The notes under the pieces are model-generated. The model saw only the letters and a list, made by a program, of their open reading frames with translations. It was not told where the DNA came from and searched no databases. A stretch of DNA of 64,000 nucleotides from Hydnum rufescens UP504 (taxonomy: Eukaryota; Basidiomycota; Agaricomycetes; Cantharellales; Hydnaceae), in assembly GCA_014904985.1 (NCBI GenBank), contig MU128937.1, forward strand, positions 1 through 64,000, given 5' to 3'. Made by a program: the position numbers and the translations under genes. Shown here in pieces: positions 23,933-35,980 of the stretch (within the stretch, counting starts at the first letter, position 1; the number at the start of each line of letters is the position of its first letter).

Positions 23933-24541
23933 CTAGGAGTACCCTGGACGAAGAATGGCACGAGGTATGTGCCGATTGTGCATACTCTGTATTCGCTGTT
24001 GGATTGGGGTGCCTGCACCAGGATCCGGGAAGAGAATTAGGGGGAACGAAGGAGAAGCGCCGGCCGCCGGAGATGAGAAAATCCCTGGGCGGGGACATCG
24101 CGACAGGTTTTTCCAACTAGCTGGCTGGGAAGCGTCTGTATTCTTGGTCCACATCAGAAGGATTGTCGGCAGTCGTGGTTTACGAACTCCACCCCCTTCG
24201 ATGATCCTCTGCCGCTGGACCGTAAAGCGCACTCGTTTCTTCCGAGGCGGCGTGACTGCTAGCCCTCTAAGATGTCGCCCCAGGTCGCTCATCAACGAGT
24301 GAGGCGTAGATGTCGCGCCGGGTACTCTGGCTTGGGTACAGTATGGATATGTGGGTGAGGTGGGGAACACGCAAGGTGATCCAATCGCAAGTTGATTCAA
24401 CGTGATCGTTCCTAGGTAGTGGGGAATGTATTCCTCCGCCCATATCCTTCGAGCAATGAGAGGTCTGGGGAGGAGATTGGGTACGGTCACTCGATAAAGC
24501 CACATGGACCTACCAGGATCGAGCACGAGAGGATTTGCCAT
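23933..24541 (-). CDS. Hypothetical protein, uncertain gene model
   Basis: A 202-residue open frame starting with ATG at 24541, divergent from the TAPT1-family gene at 24904. A basic stretch 'PPRKKRVRFTVQRQRI' is present; there are no membrane segments and no recognised domain. Codon usage gives no clear support. Internal splice-like sites suggest the true product could differ downstream. It may also be non-coding antisense or 3' sequence of the hydrolase region. Confidence 0.3.
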   Translation of the reverse strand: MANPLVLDPGRSMWLYRVTVPNLLPRPLIARRIWAEEYIPHYLGTITLNQLAIGSPCVFPTSPTYPYCTQARVPGATSTPHSLMSDLGRHLRGLAVTPPRKKRVRFTVQRQRIIEGGGVRKPRLPTILLMWTKNTDASQPASWKNLSRCPRPGIFSSPAAGASPSFPLILFPDPGAGTPIQQRIQSMHNRHIPRAILRPGYS

Positions 24542-24903
24542 GTTTCGGCATGTTCTGAGATTGTAAGAGCTGGGGGTCGTTCAACGGGATTGTAAAAGCA
24601 GGAAAGAAAGCGAGTGGATATGGACGTTGTGAATGGTTTGGGGGAAAGATCGGTTTAGTATGCAACGGGGGTGATACTAAAGCACTAGGTTCGGGGAGTG
24701 GCCAGCGGCGAGGACCACAGGGGATATGGCGCGAGACACATGCCGCAATATCCAACGAGATAGAGTGGGCGGCAAAATATCCATGAGGGACTATACTCTG
24801 AAGACGGTAGTACTTTTGGATCCGGTGAGGCTTTCGGCGTGAGCCATTACCCTGGCCGTAACATAGTACATGCAACCCAGCCCTACCCAAGCATACAGTA
24901 GGA
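24542..24903. promoter_or_regulatory. Upstream region of the TAPT1-family gene
   Basis: A 362-bp gap between the weak minus-strand ORF start and the ATG at 24904. It is expected to hold the TAPT1-family promoter. No defined TATA box or other motif was recognised. Confidence 0.4.
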
Positions 24904-27512
24904 ATGTCTAGCATCGATGTGTCCCACTCCGGAAGACATAGGCGGCGCCACTCGACATCGTCTGCAGACCCGACCTCCCTGTCGGTGACCACGTCGAGGT
25001 CTGCGACTGTGGAGGGATACGCGTTTCCTACCTTTGATGGCTTGCAATACAATCCCGGCGAGCCCGAACAGAATTCACCGCTTGTCCTGCAAGAAGGCCA
25101 TGAGGTAGAATACGGGAGCTCTAATCGACATCCAATTCGTTCATTGCTGCGCAGACGCCATAGCGGGGGAAGTCCAGGCTCAACGCTACGATTGACGCCT
25201 GGTACCCCTCCATTTTACGAGGACATTAAGACGACATATGCATCCCTTCCTTCTTCTCCAGCGAGTCGCACACATTTTTCTCTGACTCCGACACCCCTTG
25301 CCAAGGACGCAGAATATTCTGCGTCAGCACCTCCTTTCTCGCTCTGGGAGTATCTACGCGAAGAAATGCTAGCGACTGATTTCGACTCTCACCAAGAGCT
25401 TAAATGGGAACGTGTCAGCAATTTTCTTGGTATTCCTGTGGCCATCGAAAAGGCTAGTTCCTGCAGCCTCCCCTTACCACCGCGCCGTAACCACTCCTTT
25501 TAGACGATTTCTTTTGGATGCATTCTATGTCTCGATTCGTTTCTTCACACGTTCACCATCCTTCCCATCCGTTTCATGCTTGCCATGTATCGTACTATCA
25601 TCTGCCTGTCTTCAGGATCCAAGTAGGAGAGTTTTCGTATCCTATGACTTTCTCAGCTATTCATTCAGCTTTGCAAAGCTACTCCCTCCCGCCTTCCCAG
25701 AAAGCAGATATCCTCCGAGGTTGTATCATCATCACCTCCTCAGTGATCTTACTTCCTTTGGTGGATATCAGCAAAATTTATCATTCGATCCGGGGCCAAG
25801 ACACAATAAAACTCTACGTCATTTTCAATGCTCTAGAGGTGCAGTTTTTGCTTGCCATCATGTCCTCGTGGAAACAGCTCGTCTCCCGCTGACCTAGTAT
25901 GTCTTGACTCACATTAGGTCGCTGATCGTCTCCTGACCTCCATAGGGCAGGATGTGCTGGATTGCATGTTTTCTCGGACAACTCTAGTCTTGCTTTCCCG
26001 TCACGTCCGCCCGACTGCGCAAACACTTGAACCCATCCTATTCTTCTGCTTATCGACGCTGTACACTAGTGCGTAAGGCTCCACTACATTATCTTCTCTC
26101 ACTAACGCCAAAAATAGCCATACATTCCATGATGTTGATTTATCAACTCACGTCTCTGAACGTTGCAATCAACGCCTACGACAATTCGCTTCTCACGCTG
26201 CTGTTATCCAATCAGTTTGTGGAAATCAAAGGCTCAGTGTTTAAGAAGTTCGAGAAGGACAACCTGTTCCAAATCACATGCGCCGGTTTGTAATGGTTCT
26301 GAAATACGAAATGGTACTGAATGCTCGTGTCCGCAGACATTGTCGAGCGATTCCAACTTACGTTGATGCTCTTCGCCATTGCATTACGTAATCTGATCGA
26401 ACTCAGCTCCTCGGAGGGCGATTTCTCTACCAATCATGCTTTATTGCCTGTTGCCTTCCGATTGATCCCGAGTAGCAATTTGATCTGGAACACATTCTTC
26501 GTGCGTTTGGCAGCTTTAACGCCTACGTGTTGCGATCTGCGATCTGACGGCAATGTGGTGCTGTTTCCTCACAGCCTGTCGTAACCGTACTGGCTTCCGA
26601 GCTTGCAGTGGATTGGCTAAAGCATGCCTTCATCACCAAATTCAATCATATTCGCCCGTCAGTATATCAGCGCTACGTGGATGTGTTGTGCCGTGACTTG
26701 GCCGTCTCTCAGGGAAGCTGGGTGAATCGCAAAGGGATGGTGCGAAAGGTATGAAGCTCACATTGCAGCGTGTCTTTACGTGTGCAGAAAAAAATGAAGA
26801 CTCTTAGCATAGCTACGTAGACCAGTCGCCTGTGGTGGCTAGACGGCTCGGCTTTCCGTCCCTCCCCACTGCCATTCTGGGCATCGTGATCGGTTGGCAG
26901 TCATTCTCGCTCGTCATTGCGAATTATTCGTCGCAGCCGAGCGTGTTCGCTCCGGGGACGAGGGGGTTATCCAATGCACCGATAGGCATCTTGCAAAACG
27001 GGGCCATCATGTGGATTTCACGCTTTGGTCCCTGGATTGCACTATGCATCATCTCATGGCTATGGTGTGTTCTCATACCGATTTTGAGGACTCTCACTAT
27101 CTCTAACACGTGTATTGGATTGGTTTAGCTTGGTCACTATCAAGCTTATCATAGGAATCAATTTGCTAAACTATGCAACTCGGCGAATGGAGGGCATGGA
27201 AAGGCGTGCAAGGGAAGATGATGCTGTGAATAATCATGAAAGACCCCCGATTGGCGAGGGTGAACAGGAACAGGTGTGTCTAGTGTGTTGCTATCGGGTG
27301 TAATTGGCTCAACTTTGTCCCCACTCTAGGCGTATAATCGTGAGCTCCAGTCGATGTTATCGCAATCCCGTGATGATGCCACCCTGGTGCCCGAGATCGG
27401 GGAGAGATCAAGGGTTGCCTTGAAGGAAGGTTCGGGGCAGAGTAATGGCCAACGAAAGAATGTAAAATTAGAAGACCTCACAAGGTTTACGATGGTGAAA
27501 AGAATATGGTAG
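24904..27512 (+). CDS. TAPT1/EMP65-family multi-spanning membrane protein
   Basis: Homologue of human TAPT1 and yeast EMP65 (DUF747), ER membrane proteins linked to protein quality control and, in animals, cilia and skeletal patterning. At least nine exons are needed. Exon 1 (24904-25437) encodes a Ser/Pro-rich cytosolic N-terminus. Later exons carry the family's hallmark segments in order: 'LCLDSFLHTFTILPIRFMLA', 'ADILRGCIIITSSVILLPL', 'YHSIRGQDTIKLYVIFNALE', 'TSLNVAINAYDNSLLTLLLS', 'NQFVEIKGSVFKKFEKDNLF', 'DIVERFQLTLMLFAIALRN', 'WLKHAFITKFNHIRPSVY' and 'VARRLGFPSLP'. The short C-terminal exon ends at TAG 27510-27512. The junction between the second and third exons (~25590-25660) is the least certain. 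ER location is inferred from the family. Confidence 0.9.
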
Positions 27513-28081
27513 TTGATGTAAAAATTGACAATTGTGCGGTGAAGGAAGAGGGCCCTCAAGAGCCCTGATGAGCGGAAATTGCCGCCATGGGTTTGCCTGG
27601 ATGTGGGCAAAGGGTTTTGTCTGGAGTGAATTGATATTTCGGCCGCATGTTGTGCCTCCGACTAGAATGTGAGTCAGTAACAATCGTTTTTCTCACTACA
27701 TTTTTCTTGTCCGCTAGAAAGTGGTCCCCTGCATTCCTTATCCAAGCCCAGCGACGCTGTGCTTGCCCTGGCCCACTTAATCAATCCACTGGATTTATAA
27801 AACCCGTACCAGCCTTGGCTCCTGCTGTGCTTTCACGAGGTGTGTTTCGCTTTTCTAGCATGTTCGGGCCCATTCGAACGCGTGGAGTACCCGCCGTGCC
27901 ACTCTCGGTGCTTATAAATCCCTAGCGATGGAACTGACGTCTTTTCTTCTCCCCATCTCTTCAAGATTACGAGTAACGAACGTCACACGCGTCCTCCGAG
28001 CTATTAATCGCCCACACACTCGGGCAACGAAAAAAAATAACGTGAACAAGCTGGACTCTCCAGTCATCCGCTAATTATCCT
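27513..28081. other. Intergenic region, promoter of the following gene
   Basis: Short ORFs only. A C/T-rich stretch lies ~100-150 bp before the ATG at 28082, as is common in fungal promoters. No other structure was recognised. Confidence 0.5.
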
Positions 28082-29035
28082 ATGTCCGCGCGCTTTACAT
28101 CCCAACGTCCCCACACAAAATCATCCAAGGGTCAGCCTGCGCCTCGAAGGCAGTGCCACAACCGCCTCCTCCAGGAGGATGGCAGGCGTTGGAGGAGCAG
28201 AGCGCGAAGAAGATGCTTGCTGAGATTGCTCACGAAGAGGCCTTCCTTAAATCGGAAGAAATTCGTCTCGCCCACCGCGAGGAGCGCCTGAACGAACTTC
28301 GTCGGAGGCATGAGCAATGGATCGTCTATCGCGTTCGCAAGGAACTTGCCCAAATCCAGGAGTGGCGCGAGTCCGAGCGCCTTTGGAACGAGGCTGAGGC
28401 GGCTCGTCTTGCGGCCGAAGAACGCCTCCGTGCCGCGGAAGAGACGCGCGAGCGTCTGGAGCGCGAATTGAAGGAGGAACGCGAACGAGCCGCCCGGACT
28501 AAGGCGCAGAACCAACAAAATGGAGGGCGCCAGTATGAGTGGCAAAAGTTCGCTCGTGGGGCGTACGGTTCCACTGACCCCCTCGTCCCGCACCGGACCC
28601 ACCCCCCCAACCAACTCCCCCCCTCGAGCCCAACCGACACCCGCTCCGCAAGGATGGGACAACGAAGCCCGGCGAGATCGAGAGGGCTGGGAATCCTACG
28701 TTTCGCGCTGGAAATTTCTCAGCTCTTCTGCCTCGTCAAGCAAAACATCTAGACTATTGCTTTTTGGCGATATTCCCTGGCCCATCTATTCCACCCGTGG
28801 CTTCAAGCCTCACGAAATAACGAAGGAGCGCGTCGGCAGATTCATTTTGTCCCGCTTCCATTCGACGGACAAGTCACCTAGAGAACGCTTACGGAGCGCC
28901 TTAATTCTATGGCATCCTGACAAGTTTGACACAAAATGGCTGCCGAGGGTGGATCCCTCCGAGCAAGCCCTGGTTAAAGAAGGGGTTAGCGCCGTGGTGC
29001 GCGCTCTCAATGAATTAATGGTTGAGAACAGGTAA
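28082..29035 (+). CDS. Coiled-coil protein with J-like 'WHPDKF' C-terminus
   Basis: The N-terminal ~150 residues are a long charged helix ('EERLNELRRRHEQWIVYRV', 'EAARLAAEERLRAAEETRER'). A Pro-rich linker follows, then a conserved C-terminal domain with 'GDIPWPIYS', 'RSALILWHPDKFDTKWLP' and 'VVRALNELM'. The HPD tripeptide and its context resemble J domains and the C-terminus of NFKBIL1-type proteins; I have seen this arrangement in fungal hypothetical proteins. The start 'MSARFTSQ' and the helix are in different frames. Either a 47-bp intron with a poor GTCCCC donor, or one missing G at 28149-28150, would join them. The helix and C-terminal domain are joined by a possible intron near 28554-28630 (GTGGGG donor). 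Co-chaperone activity is not established. Confidence 0.7.
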
Positions 29036-29360
29036 ATTAAGGAATCTTGCTGTCTATTTTTATGACGAGTCAAGCCTTGCCTCGGGACTTTTTGTCTGTT
29101 TGTTTCATTTGCGATCCTTCGCACGTTTAATACCTTTTTACCTTGAGCATTTCCGCCAAATATTCCCCATTTCCCCTAATTCTTGTTCGCGCGTTGCACA
29201 TTGCATCTTCATTTCTCATTATCATCGTTATGTATATAGAACACAAGTGGATAGGAAGCTAATGGAAGGAAAGAATTTGGGACCCATTTTTTCAGTGTGG
29301 CGTTGAGTATGGCAGTGACGTATTTACTTGCAAAATAGAGTTAAACAGACTCTTCTGGCC

Positions 29361-32300
29361 ATGTCGAACGCGCAGAAACTCAAGCAGAAGCTGTTCAGTG
29401 CTAGCAACGCAGACCCAAACTCATCACAGCTGGATCTAACAGCAAACCTCACCATCGAAATCCCGCATCTTGATGCACCGCTGAAGCCGCCGCTCGTGAA
29501 GCCGCGTCCTGAGGGGAGCGATCCCAACGTATCTGAAGATCCCGGTCCAGGGCCCCATATTTCCGCAAAGCGTGTGGAGAATGCCTCTCCCAGGAACCCG
29601 TATCGCAAGATTTTGCAGGGTAGATTGGGCTCCAAGTACCTCACCACTGAGGCATATCGTCTTGACCAGGACCGCGAGAGAAAGAAACATTGGAAACGAT
29701 GGGGTCCGTATCTTAGCGAACGACAATGGGCGACTGTCCGCGAGGATTATTCTGCCAATGGCGACGCGTGGACTCATTTCCCTCATGAGCACGCCCGCTC
29801 CAGAGCATACCGATGGGGGGAAGACGGTATCGGGGGCATCTCTGATAATCATGGAAGACTGTGCTGGTCTCTCTCCCTCTGGAATGAAGAAGATGATATT
29901 CTCAAAGAGAGATTGTTTGGCGTTACCGGCCATCAAGGGAATCATGGCGAGGATGTCAAAGAGCAGTATTACTACTTGGATTCTACCGTGAGATCTTCAC
30001 ACCATGTTTATCCGGCCATGATTGACCTCGTCTCTACTGTAGCCCACCCATTCTTTCATGAAGTTTTTATACAAGTATCCCCAACGCAAATACCCATACG
30101 AGCAGCTTGTACGAGAAAGTCTGGCCCGAGGGCGTGAAGTCAACGAATTTGAGCTGCTAGACACGGATATATTTGAGGACGATAGATATTGGGATGTCTT
30201 TATCGAGGTCATATGCGTTTTGTGACTGACGTATGTTATTGTCATTAACGATCAGACTCTTCTAGTATGCGAAAGACGCAGAAGATCCAGATGGAATTTC
30301 CATCCGTATCACGGCGTACAATCGTGGCCCCGATCCCGCCAATTTGCACATTATTCCTCAATTATGGTTCAGGAATACGTGGTCGTGGCCATTACCTCCA
30401 CCTCCTCGACCGAATGTGCGGGAATCATCGCCCGGCGTGATCACCGCTAAACACCACGAACTTGGTCACATAAACCTTTATTGTTCGCCATCGCCACCTC
30501 CAGTCAATGCCGCTGGCATGTACGCTAGCAATGCTTCAGTGGAGAATGAAGAGGATGATGATAGTGTCATTCCAGAACTCTTGTTCACAGAGAATGACAC
30601 TAATTTTGAGCGACTGTACAACGGGAAAAACCCTACACCGTATGTCAAAGACGCCTTCCACGATCATATCATCCCATCCCATCGACCCAAACCGGACAGC
30701 ACATCTCCGCGTGCCTTTGTCAATCCTAACAAGACTGGCTCCAAGTCAGCGGCGCATTATTCATTCAAAGGCGTACCTGGTAGAGGAGGCTGTGTAGTTG
30801 TTCGCCTGAAGCTCACACCAAAAAGACCTCCGGAGGACTCTACTATCAACGATGACGAGTCGTTCGATGAGTTGATGGAAGAACGACGGTCCGAGGCCGA
30901 TGAGTTCTATCATCAACTAGCTGGCACTGGGGTTGGTAGTGATCTTGTCGCCATCATGAGGCAGGCTCTTGGCGGTATGATGTGGTATGTCGATGGTCCA
31001 GGGGGCTCTGGGCTCGCATGCTGTTTACTGAAGTTGGCTAGGTCCAAACAATATTATCAATTTATCCAGAATGACTGGCTTCATGGGGATCCCGCACAGC
31101 CTCCCCCTCCCCCTGGCCGGAAATTTGTTCGGAACCAGGTTTGTTTGTTCCCGGTCGAACCAGCACGATGGACGAGGATTTATTCATTTAGGTGCCGTTC
31201 CTATCCCAATTTATAGGACTGGCGACACATGCATATCGCCGATATCTTGTCCATGCCGGACAAGTGGGAGTATCCATTTTTTGCTGCATGGGATTCAGCG
31301 TTCCACTGTATTCCTCTGGCATTGGTGGATCCGGAGTTTTCCAAGAAACAACTGGATTTGTTCACGCGAGAATGGTATATGAAGCCAGATGGTCAGATAC
31401 CGGCGTACGAATGGAACTTCTCTGATGTCAACCCACCGGTACATGCTTGGTGAGGGGAATTCTACGTTTTCATCTTAATTTTTTTGTGCACGTGAATTTC
31501 GTTTATCTGATGTGGCTGGCTTTTTCAGGCCACATTCCGTGTGTTCAAAATCGAGCGCAAGTTGCATGGCCGAGAAGACCTCCAATTCCTAGAGCGTGTT
31601 TTTCAGAAACTCCTGCTCAATTTTACTTGGGTAGAGCGATCCTAGACGGCCTTTCGGGTGTATTATTTCTAACTCGGTTGATTTTCCACTGCCGATTGTA
31701 GTGGGTGAATCGAAAGGACCAAGGCGGGAAGAACGTTTTCGAGGGTGGGTTTCTCGGCCTGGATAACATTGGCGCATTCAATCGTTCGGAGCCTTTACCG
31801 AATGGAGGGGTGCTTCGACAAGCCGATGGTACGGCGTGGATGGCTTTCTTCTCCTTAAACATGTACGATGGCTTCCAATTGCCCAAGTAAAATTCTCTGC
31901 TAATGTCCCTCCGCCCGTAGGTTCAACATTGCTCTTGAACTCGCCAAACACAATCCTGTGTATGAGGATATCGCATCCAAATTTTTCGAGGCATGCTTAT
32001 GTCTTCTCTATCGCCACTGGACTTCTGTACCCCTCACGGGATTCTAACTAGTCTCAATTTTCACAGCATTTCATTTTCATAGCAGACGCGATGACCTACA
32101 GTGGACAAGACGGCGAGGCATCACTTTGGAACGAGGAGGAAGGGCTGTACTTTGATGCTATCAAGTGGGGCTGGGGCACACCGCAACAGATCCCTGTTCG
32201 ATCCCTTGTGGGTTTGATACCGCTCTTTGCCACGCTTACTTTGGAGCCGTCGGTCATCAACCGCTTTCCCCACTTCAAGAAGAGAATGGAATGGTTCATC

Positions 32301-33574
32301 AATAATCGGCCTGAGATGTCACAGCGCAATATGGCAAATATGAAGGGTATGTGGAATGTTGCACTGGGCATGTAATCTCTTATCTCATTGACGGATTGTG
32401 GGGTTTTGTGGCTGCGCCTAGCTCCCGGCCGGGGAGAACGGAGACTTTTGGCCCTGGCTAGCAAAGACCGTCTTGTAAGAATTCTGGAGAAGATGCTGGA
32501 CGAATCTGAATTTCTCAGTGATTACGGCATCCGGTCGTGTGTCCGAGTTCATACACTGCTTACGGTTTACATAATGACCCATATTTTTGCAGACTCTCTC
32601 TACATCATAAAGATCACCCGTTCGAGATGTGGGTGAATGGTGAAAAATTTGGCGTCGAATATTGGCCTGGTGACTCACGTTCAGGCATGTTCGGAGGCAA
32701 TTCAAATTGGCGAGGCACGTGAACTGTGGCTTCCACTTTGGGTCGCTGAGTATACTCATCATACCATACTTTCAGGGCCGATTTGGTTGGCGACCAACTT
32801 CTTACTGATCGAATCTCTCCAACGCTTCCATCAATACTATGGTGAGGATCTTCAGGTGAGTCAAGAAGCCTGTGGCCACAGGGAGGTTCAAACGTGACTT
32901 GCACGGTCTTCCAAGGTCGAATGCCCGACAGGTTCCGGAGAATATATGGACCTCGGAAAAGTGGCAGAAGAGATCCAGTACCGAATCATCCACATTTTTG
33001 GGCGCGATCAAGAAGGGTTCCGCGCCACAAATGGCGGCAATCCGAAGCTTGATCGGGATCCTTACTTCCGTGACTATGTCCTTTTCCATGAGGTGCATGA
33101 TCTGGATAGGCCGTCAAAACGAGTGCGCGCTCATTAATTTATTTAGTATTTCAATGGAAATGATGGGCGGGGCCTCGGCGCCTCTCACCAGACTGGATGG
33201 TGAGTGATTCATCTCGGCGCCGCGTGGTTTAAATGGTTCACCCTGCGGACAGGACAGGGCTGGTTGCTTATCACATTGTCCAATCTGGGATCACCTATCG
33301 ACTTCCGCGCACTCCACGGAGTGAGTGCCTGTTGGTTATGAATCGGCTAGGCACACTTACTTTATGCATTTTTACAGCTCCGAGGAGTCTATCTCTGCAT
33401 TGGTTTGGTGTGAGTGACACGCCTCGCTGGAAACCCACAATACACTCATTTGCTTTTCTTGCAGGAAAATATTGAAGCGCGATCTGAGGGGACGAATTGC
33501 AATCGGCGTACAGCGCGTATAGTACAGCGGGTGCAGTCAGTGCAATTGGGGACTTGTCCCCTGAGGCACTTTAG
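29361..33574 (+). CDS. MGH1-like / GH63-related glycoside hydrolase, paralog 1
   Basis: Large (alpha/alpha)6-barrel glycosidase of the mannosylglycerate-hydrolase-like group within the GH63 clan. Conserved segments run throughout: '[15 protein letters not shown]', 'WGEDGIGG', '[16 protein letters not shown]', '[20 protein letters not shown]', '[16 protein letters not shown]', '[10 protein letters not shown]', '[20 protein letters not shown]' and '[16 protein letters not shown]'. The WDSAF Asp is a candidate catalytic acid by clan analogy. Early exons are 29361-29987, 30043-30207, 30266-30984, 31042-31138 and 31217-31449. Two introns use GC donors (31991-32066, 32715-32775), and the second is absent from paralog 2. 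Two frames close only if one G is missing, at 31528-31529 and in the G run 33488-33491. With the second correction the C-terminus becomes '..GDLSPEAL', matching paralog 2. No signal peptide was seen; substrate unknown. Confidence 0.88.
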
Positions 33575-35134
33575 GGGGTCCACCATGCTAGTACTTGAAT
33601 GCCATGTACAGTATAGTTAGATGGTTAATATACGCAGGGATTAAGGTCCACGAGGCGGTCACGTGAAACCAATGGGCTTCCGTAAGACTTGACGACATAG
33701 GAACTTGACAACTCGGGCGACGTGCCAGAGGGTCAATGTCGTGCATTCTGCCCGGTCCATCCCAGTCTCTCTAGGCTCTGTGCGCCGAATTAATAGGGAA
33801 AGACGGTCCCCATTCTTCGATGCCTTGGCGTTCAAGGATCGCTCGTTCTCATTGCACCATTTCTGTGTCTTCTTTCAGAGTCTTTGTGAATTCGAATTGT
33901 CTATAGTGCATGTTCTCTGGCTTCCAGCTTGGGAAATAATTATGCGCTTCACTGCACCCCTTGCTGGGACTATTCTCTATGTCGCCCTTCTTGCCAATGC
34001 CGTCGCTGTCAACTGCACGTGTCGTCTCATCGTTATGCATCCTGCGATCGATTCTGAAGCATCGGGACGCGTGGAAGCAACAGTAAGGAGGCCTCGTCCA
34101 GCCCGATAATTCTTGCGTGCTCACGCTCGCGTCAGATGGTTCTCTTCGACATTCGGCTTCATATAACTACAGATTCCTCAAGTCTACATTACATCTCCCC
34201 CCACTGGCAACATGCACTCTCTGCAATATCAATTCCGTGGCTTCGAAAGCATCGAACTGCAAGGTGGCGAATCGACCTGCCTCGCCATCGATGTCACCCA
34301 CTGTAGTTTCGCGATGTGATACACGTCGTCTGTGTAGAGTTTCAGGTGCTCAAACCCTTGGTACTCTACCTGGTGGCAATGATAACCGCGGGTGGTGCCT
34401 GGTACTCCACGTGAGTGGTAACAACAACCGCGAGTGGCGACACCCCTATAGTGCGACAACCTTCGTTCTCTCACTAAAGACAGCTATGGTTTAACAGTCT
34501 GGGTCTTGGATCATTCCATCTGTGACCATGGCATTTCGATCGATTCGAGCAGCAGGAACTTCCACCTTACGGGTACTATTAGTCTGTAGTGAGCTTGAGG
34601 AGATCGCGCTGATTATAGGCCAGGTCGTGTGTTGGGCGCGGTGCATTCTTGAGCTGTCGGGATGTGTAGCCTAGTAGAGAATGATTTTTGACGCCAATGG
34701 GCCATTGCTCCCCTTTATGCCAGTAAATACCACAATCATTGAAGCAGCGCAGTAATATCTCTCAGTGAATACTCGGGTTTCACGGCAGACAAATAGTCGC
34801 CACGAGCAACCACCTTTGGGTATTTGCTTAGTAGGGTATTCTGTGCATATGGAAGCACATTCTAAGGTCAAGTCTACACACAAAGCTTGATAGGCATGCT
34901 TGCTTTCGCATCTCCGTAATTGTCCCGGCACGTATTTGGGATTGTGATCTTCATTGGTGATCATCGTCGCCGCATTTCTGAAATTGGGCCACGCGTAGCA
35001 TAGTCCCTGTCTGAGTTTATTCATTGCTGAAAACAATGTGAGGACAAAAGGCGCTGGAATTGCTCTAACGAAGAATGCGAGGATCGAATATTGCATGGGT
35101 ATCGTGATTGATAAGACGATTGCCCCAAGTACCA
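33575..35134. other. Intergenic region between the paralog 1 and ASCH-like genes
   Basis: Apart from the weak secreted-protein candidate at 33942, there are only ORFs without ATG starts or without domain resemblance. The hydrophobic minus-strand ORF at 34671-35135 begins with GTG and is not called. No repeats were recognised. Confidence 0.4.
33942..34109 (+). CDS. Possible N-terminal exon of a small secreted protein
   Basis: ATG at 33942 opens a frame with a strong signal-peptide-like start ('MRFTAPLAGTILYVALLANA') and then 'VNCTC'. The frame ends after 55 codons, and Cys-containing downstream exons could not be assigned convincingly before 34500. This may be a short secreted protein with unresolved introns or a chance ORF. 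Confidence 0.25.
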   Translation: MRFTAPLAGTILYVALLANAVAVNCTCRLIVMHPAIDSEASGRVEATVRRPRPAR

Positions 35135-35781
35135 CTAGAAGAGCTGAATCTGATCCTTCAGGAGGAAATCAGCCATCATCGTCTCTGGTATGTATGAGTA
35201 TCGTTGTGGAAACGTGACGCCGTACGTCCGCTGCATGACTTGCAAAGGGATCGGGTGTCGAAGTTGGTATAATTCCTTGATTTCGTACGCGTGTGTGGCC
35301 ATCTCCTGCATTAGGCCCGCGTTGAATTCTGCATTCCCGACACCATCTTCGCGCTCAATCTCCCCGGGTGCCTTGGCATGGCTGATAACAGCGATGTACC
35401 GCAATGTCTGGTCTACCGGCGGTTTTAGTTGCATCAGCAGGTCGTTCCTCTGCTGGGCACCCGACACGACAGCACATACCAGGCGTAGGGACATAGATCC
35501 TTTGTTGCCGCATGTTAAATGATGGTCAATAGGAGCGAAGAAACGGACCCACCACACTCGCTGAACCTTATTAGACATCATGTACTTGCGAAACTCGTGA
35601 TTCTTCGTGCGATCGAGGGTAAGCTTCATGTGCTCTGTGCCATTAATTCCGACTCGGTGGGGGTGCAAGACGTCGGGATGACAAACTCACCATCCTTGAT
35701 GGACATAACAACATCCGACTTGGACACCTTCACCTTACCCGTAGATGGAGGACGTTTGAATCTCGTCGATACTTGCTTCAT
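35135..35781 (-). CDS. ASCH/PUA-like domain protein
   Basis: Two exons (35781-35691 and 35634-35135) close in phase and give 196 residues. The pattern 'DVVMSIKDEHM..KNHEFRKYM', then 'LRYIAVISHAKAPGEI', 'GVGNAEFNAG', 'AYEIKELYQLRHPI' and a final '..IPETMMAD' resembles ASCH/PUA-like small proteins, which are thought to bind RNA or nucleotides. The stretch between 'VQRVWWVRFFAP' and 'TLRYIAVI' is longer than expected and may hide another intron (~35440-35560). It sits, opposite in direction, between two glycoside hydrolase paralogs, with 200 bp between its ATG and that of paralog 2. No functional link is implied. Confidence 0.6.
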
Positions 35782-35980
35782 CGCTTCGGCGTCAGGTAAT
35801 TGAATTAAACGTCAGGGTTGATTAGCCTTGGACCGGAAGCTTCCGTTTTCGGTCACAACTTCAACGCGCCCAATTTCGACTCGGGCTCAAAAAAATGCGG
35901 TCTCGACTGCTCGATGGGCTTAAAAAGGGAGGTGATGACCTTCGCTTTGATTCAGCTTCTGTTCCCCCTTCCCGTCCATC
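35782..35980. promoter_or_regulatory. Divergent promoter, ASCH-like gene / glycosidase paralog 2
   Basis: 199 bp separate the two divergent ATGs (35781 minus, 35981 plus). A pyrimidine-rich 'cttctgttccccctt' run immediately precedes the plus-strand ATG, as is typical of fungal transcription start regions. Confidence 0.5.

Noticed and set aside
24510..25052. Minus-strand ORF of 180 codons overlapping the TAPT1-family start
   Set aside because: It overlaps the well-supported first exon of the plus-strand gene on the opposite strand and has no family resemblance.
34671..35135. Minus-strand hydrophobic ORF of 154 codons
   Set aside because: It starts with GTG, overlaps the stop of the ASCH-like gene and shows no family pattern.
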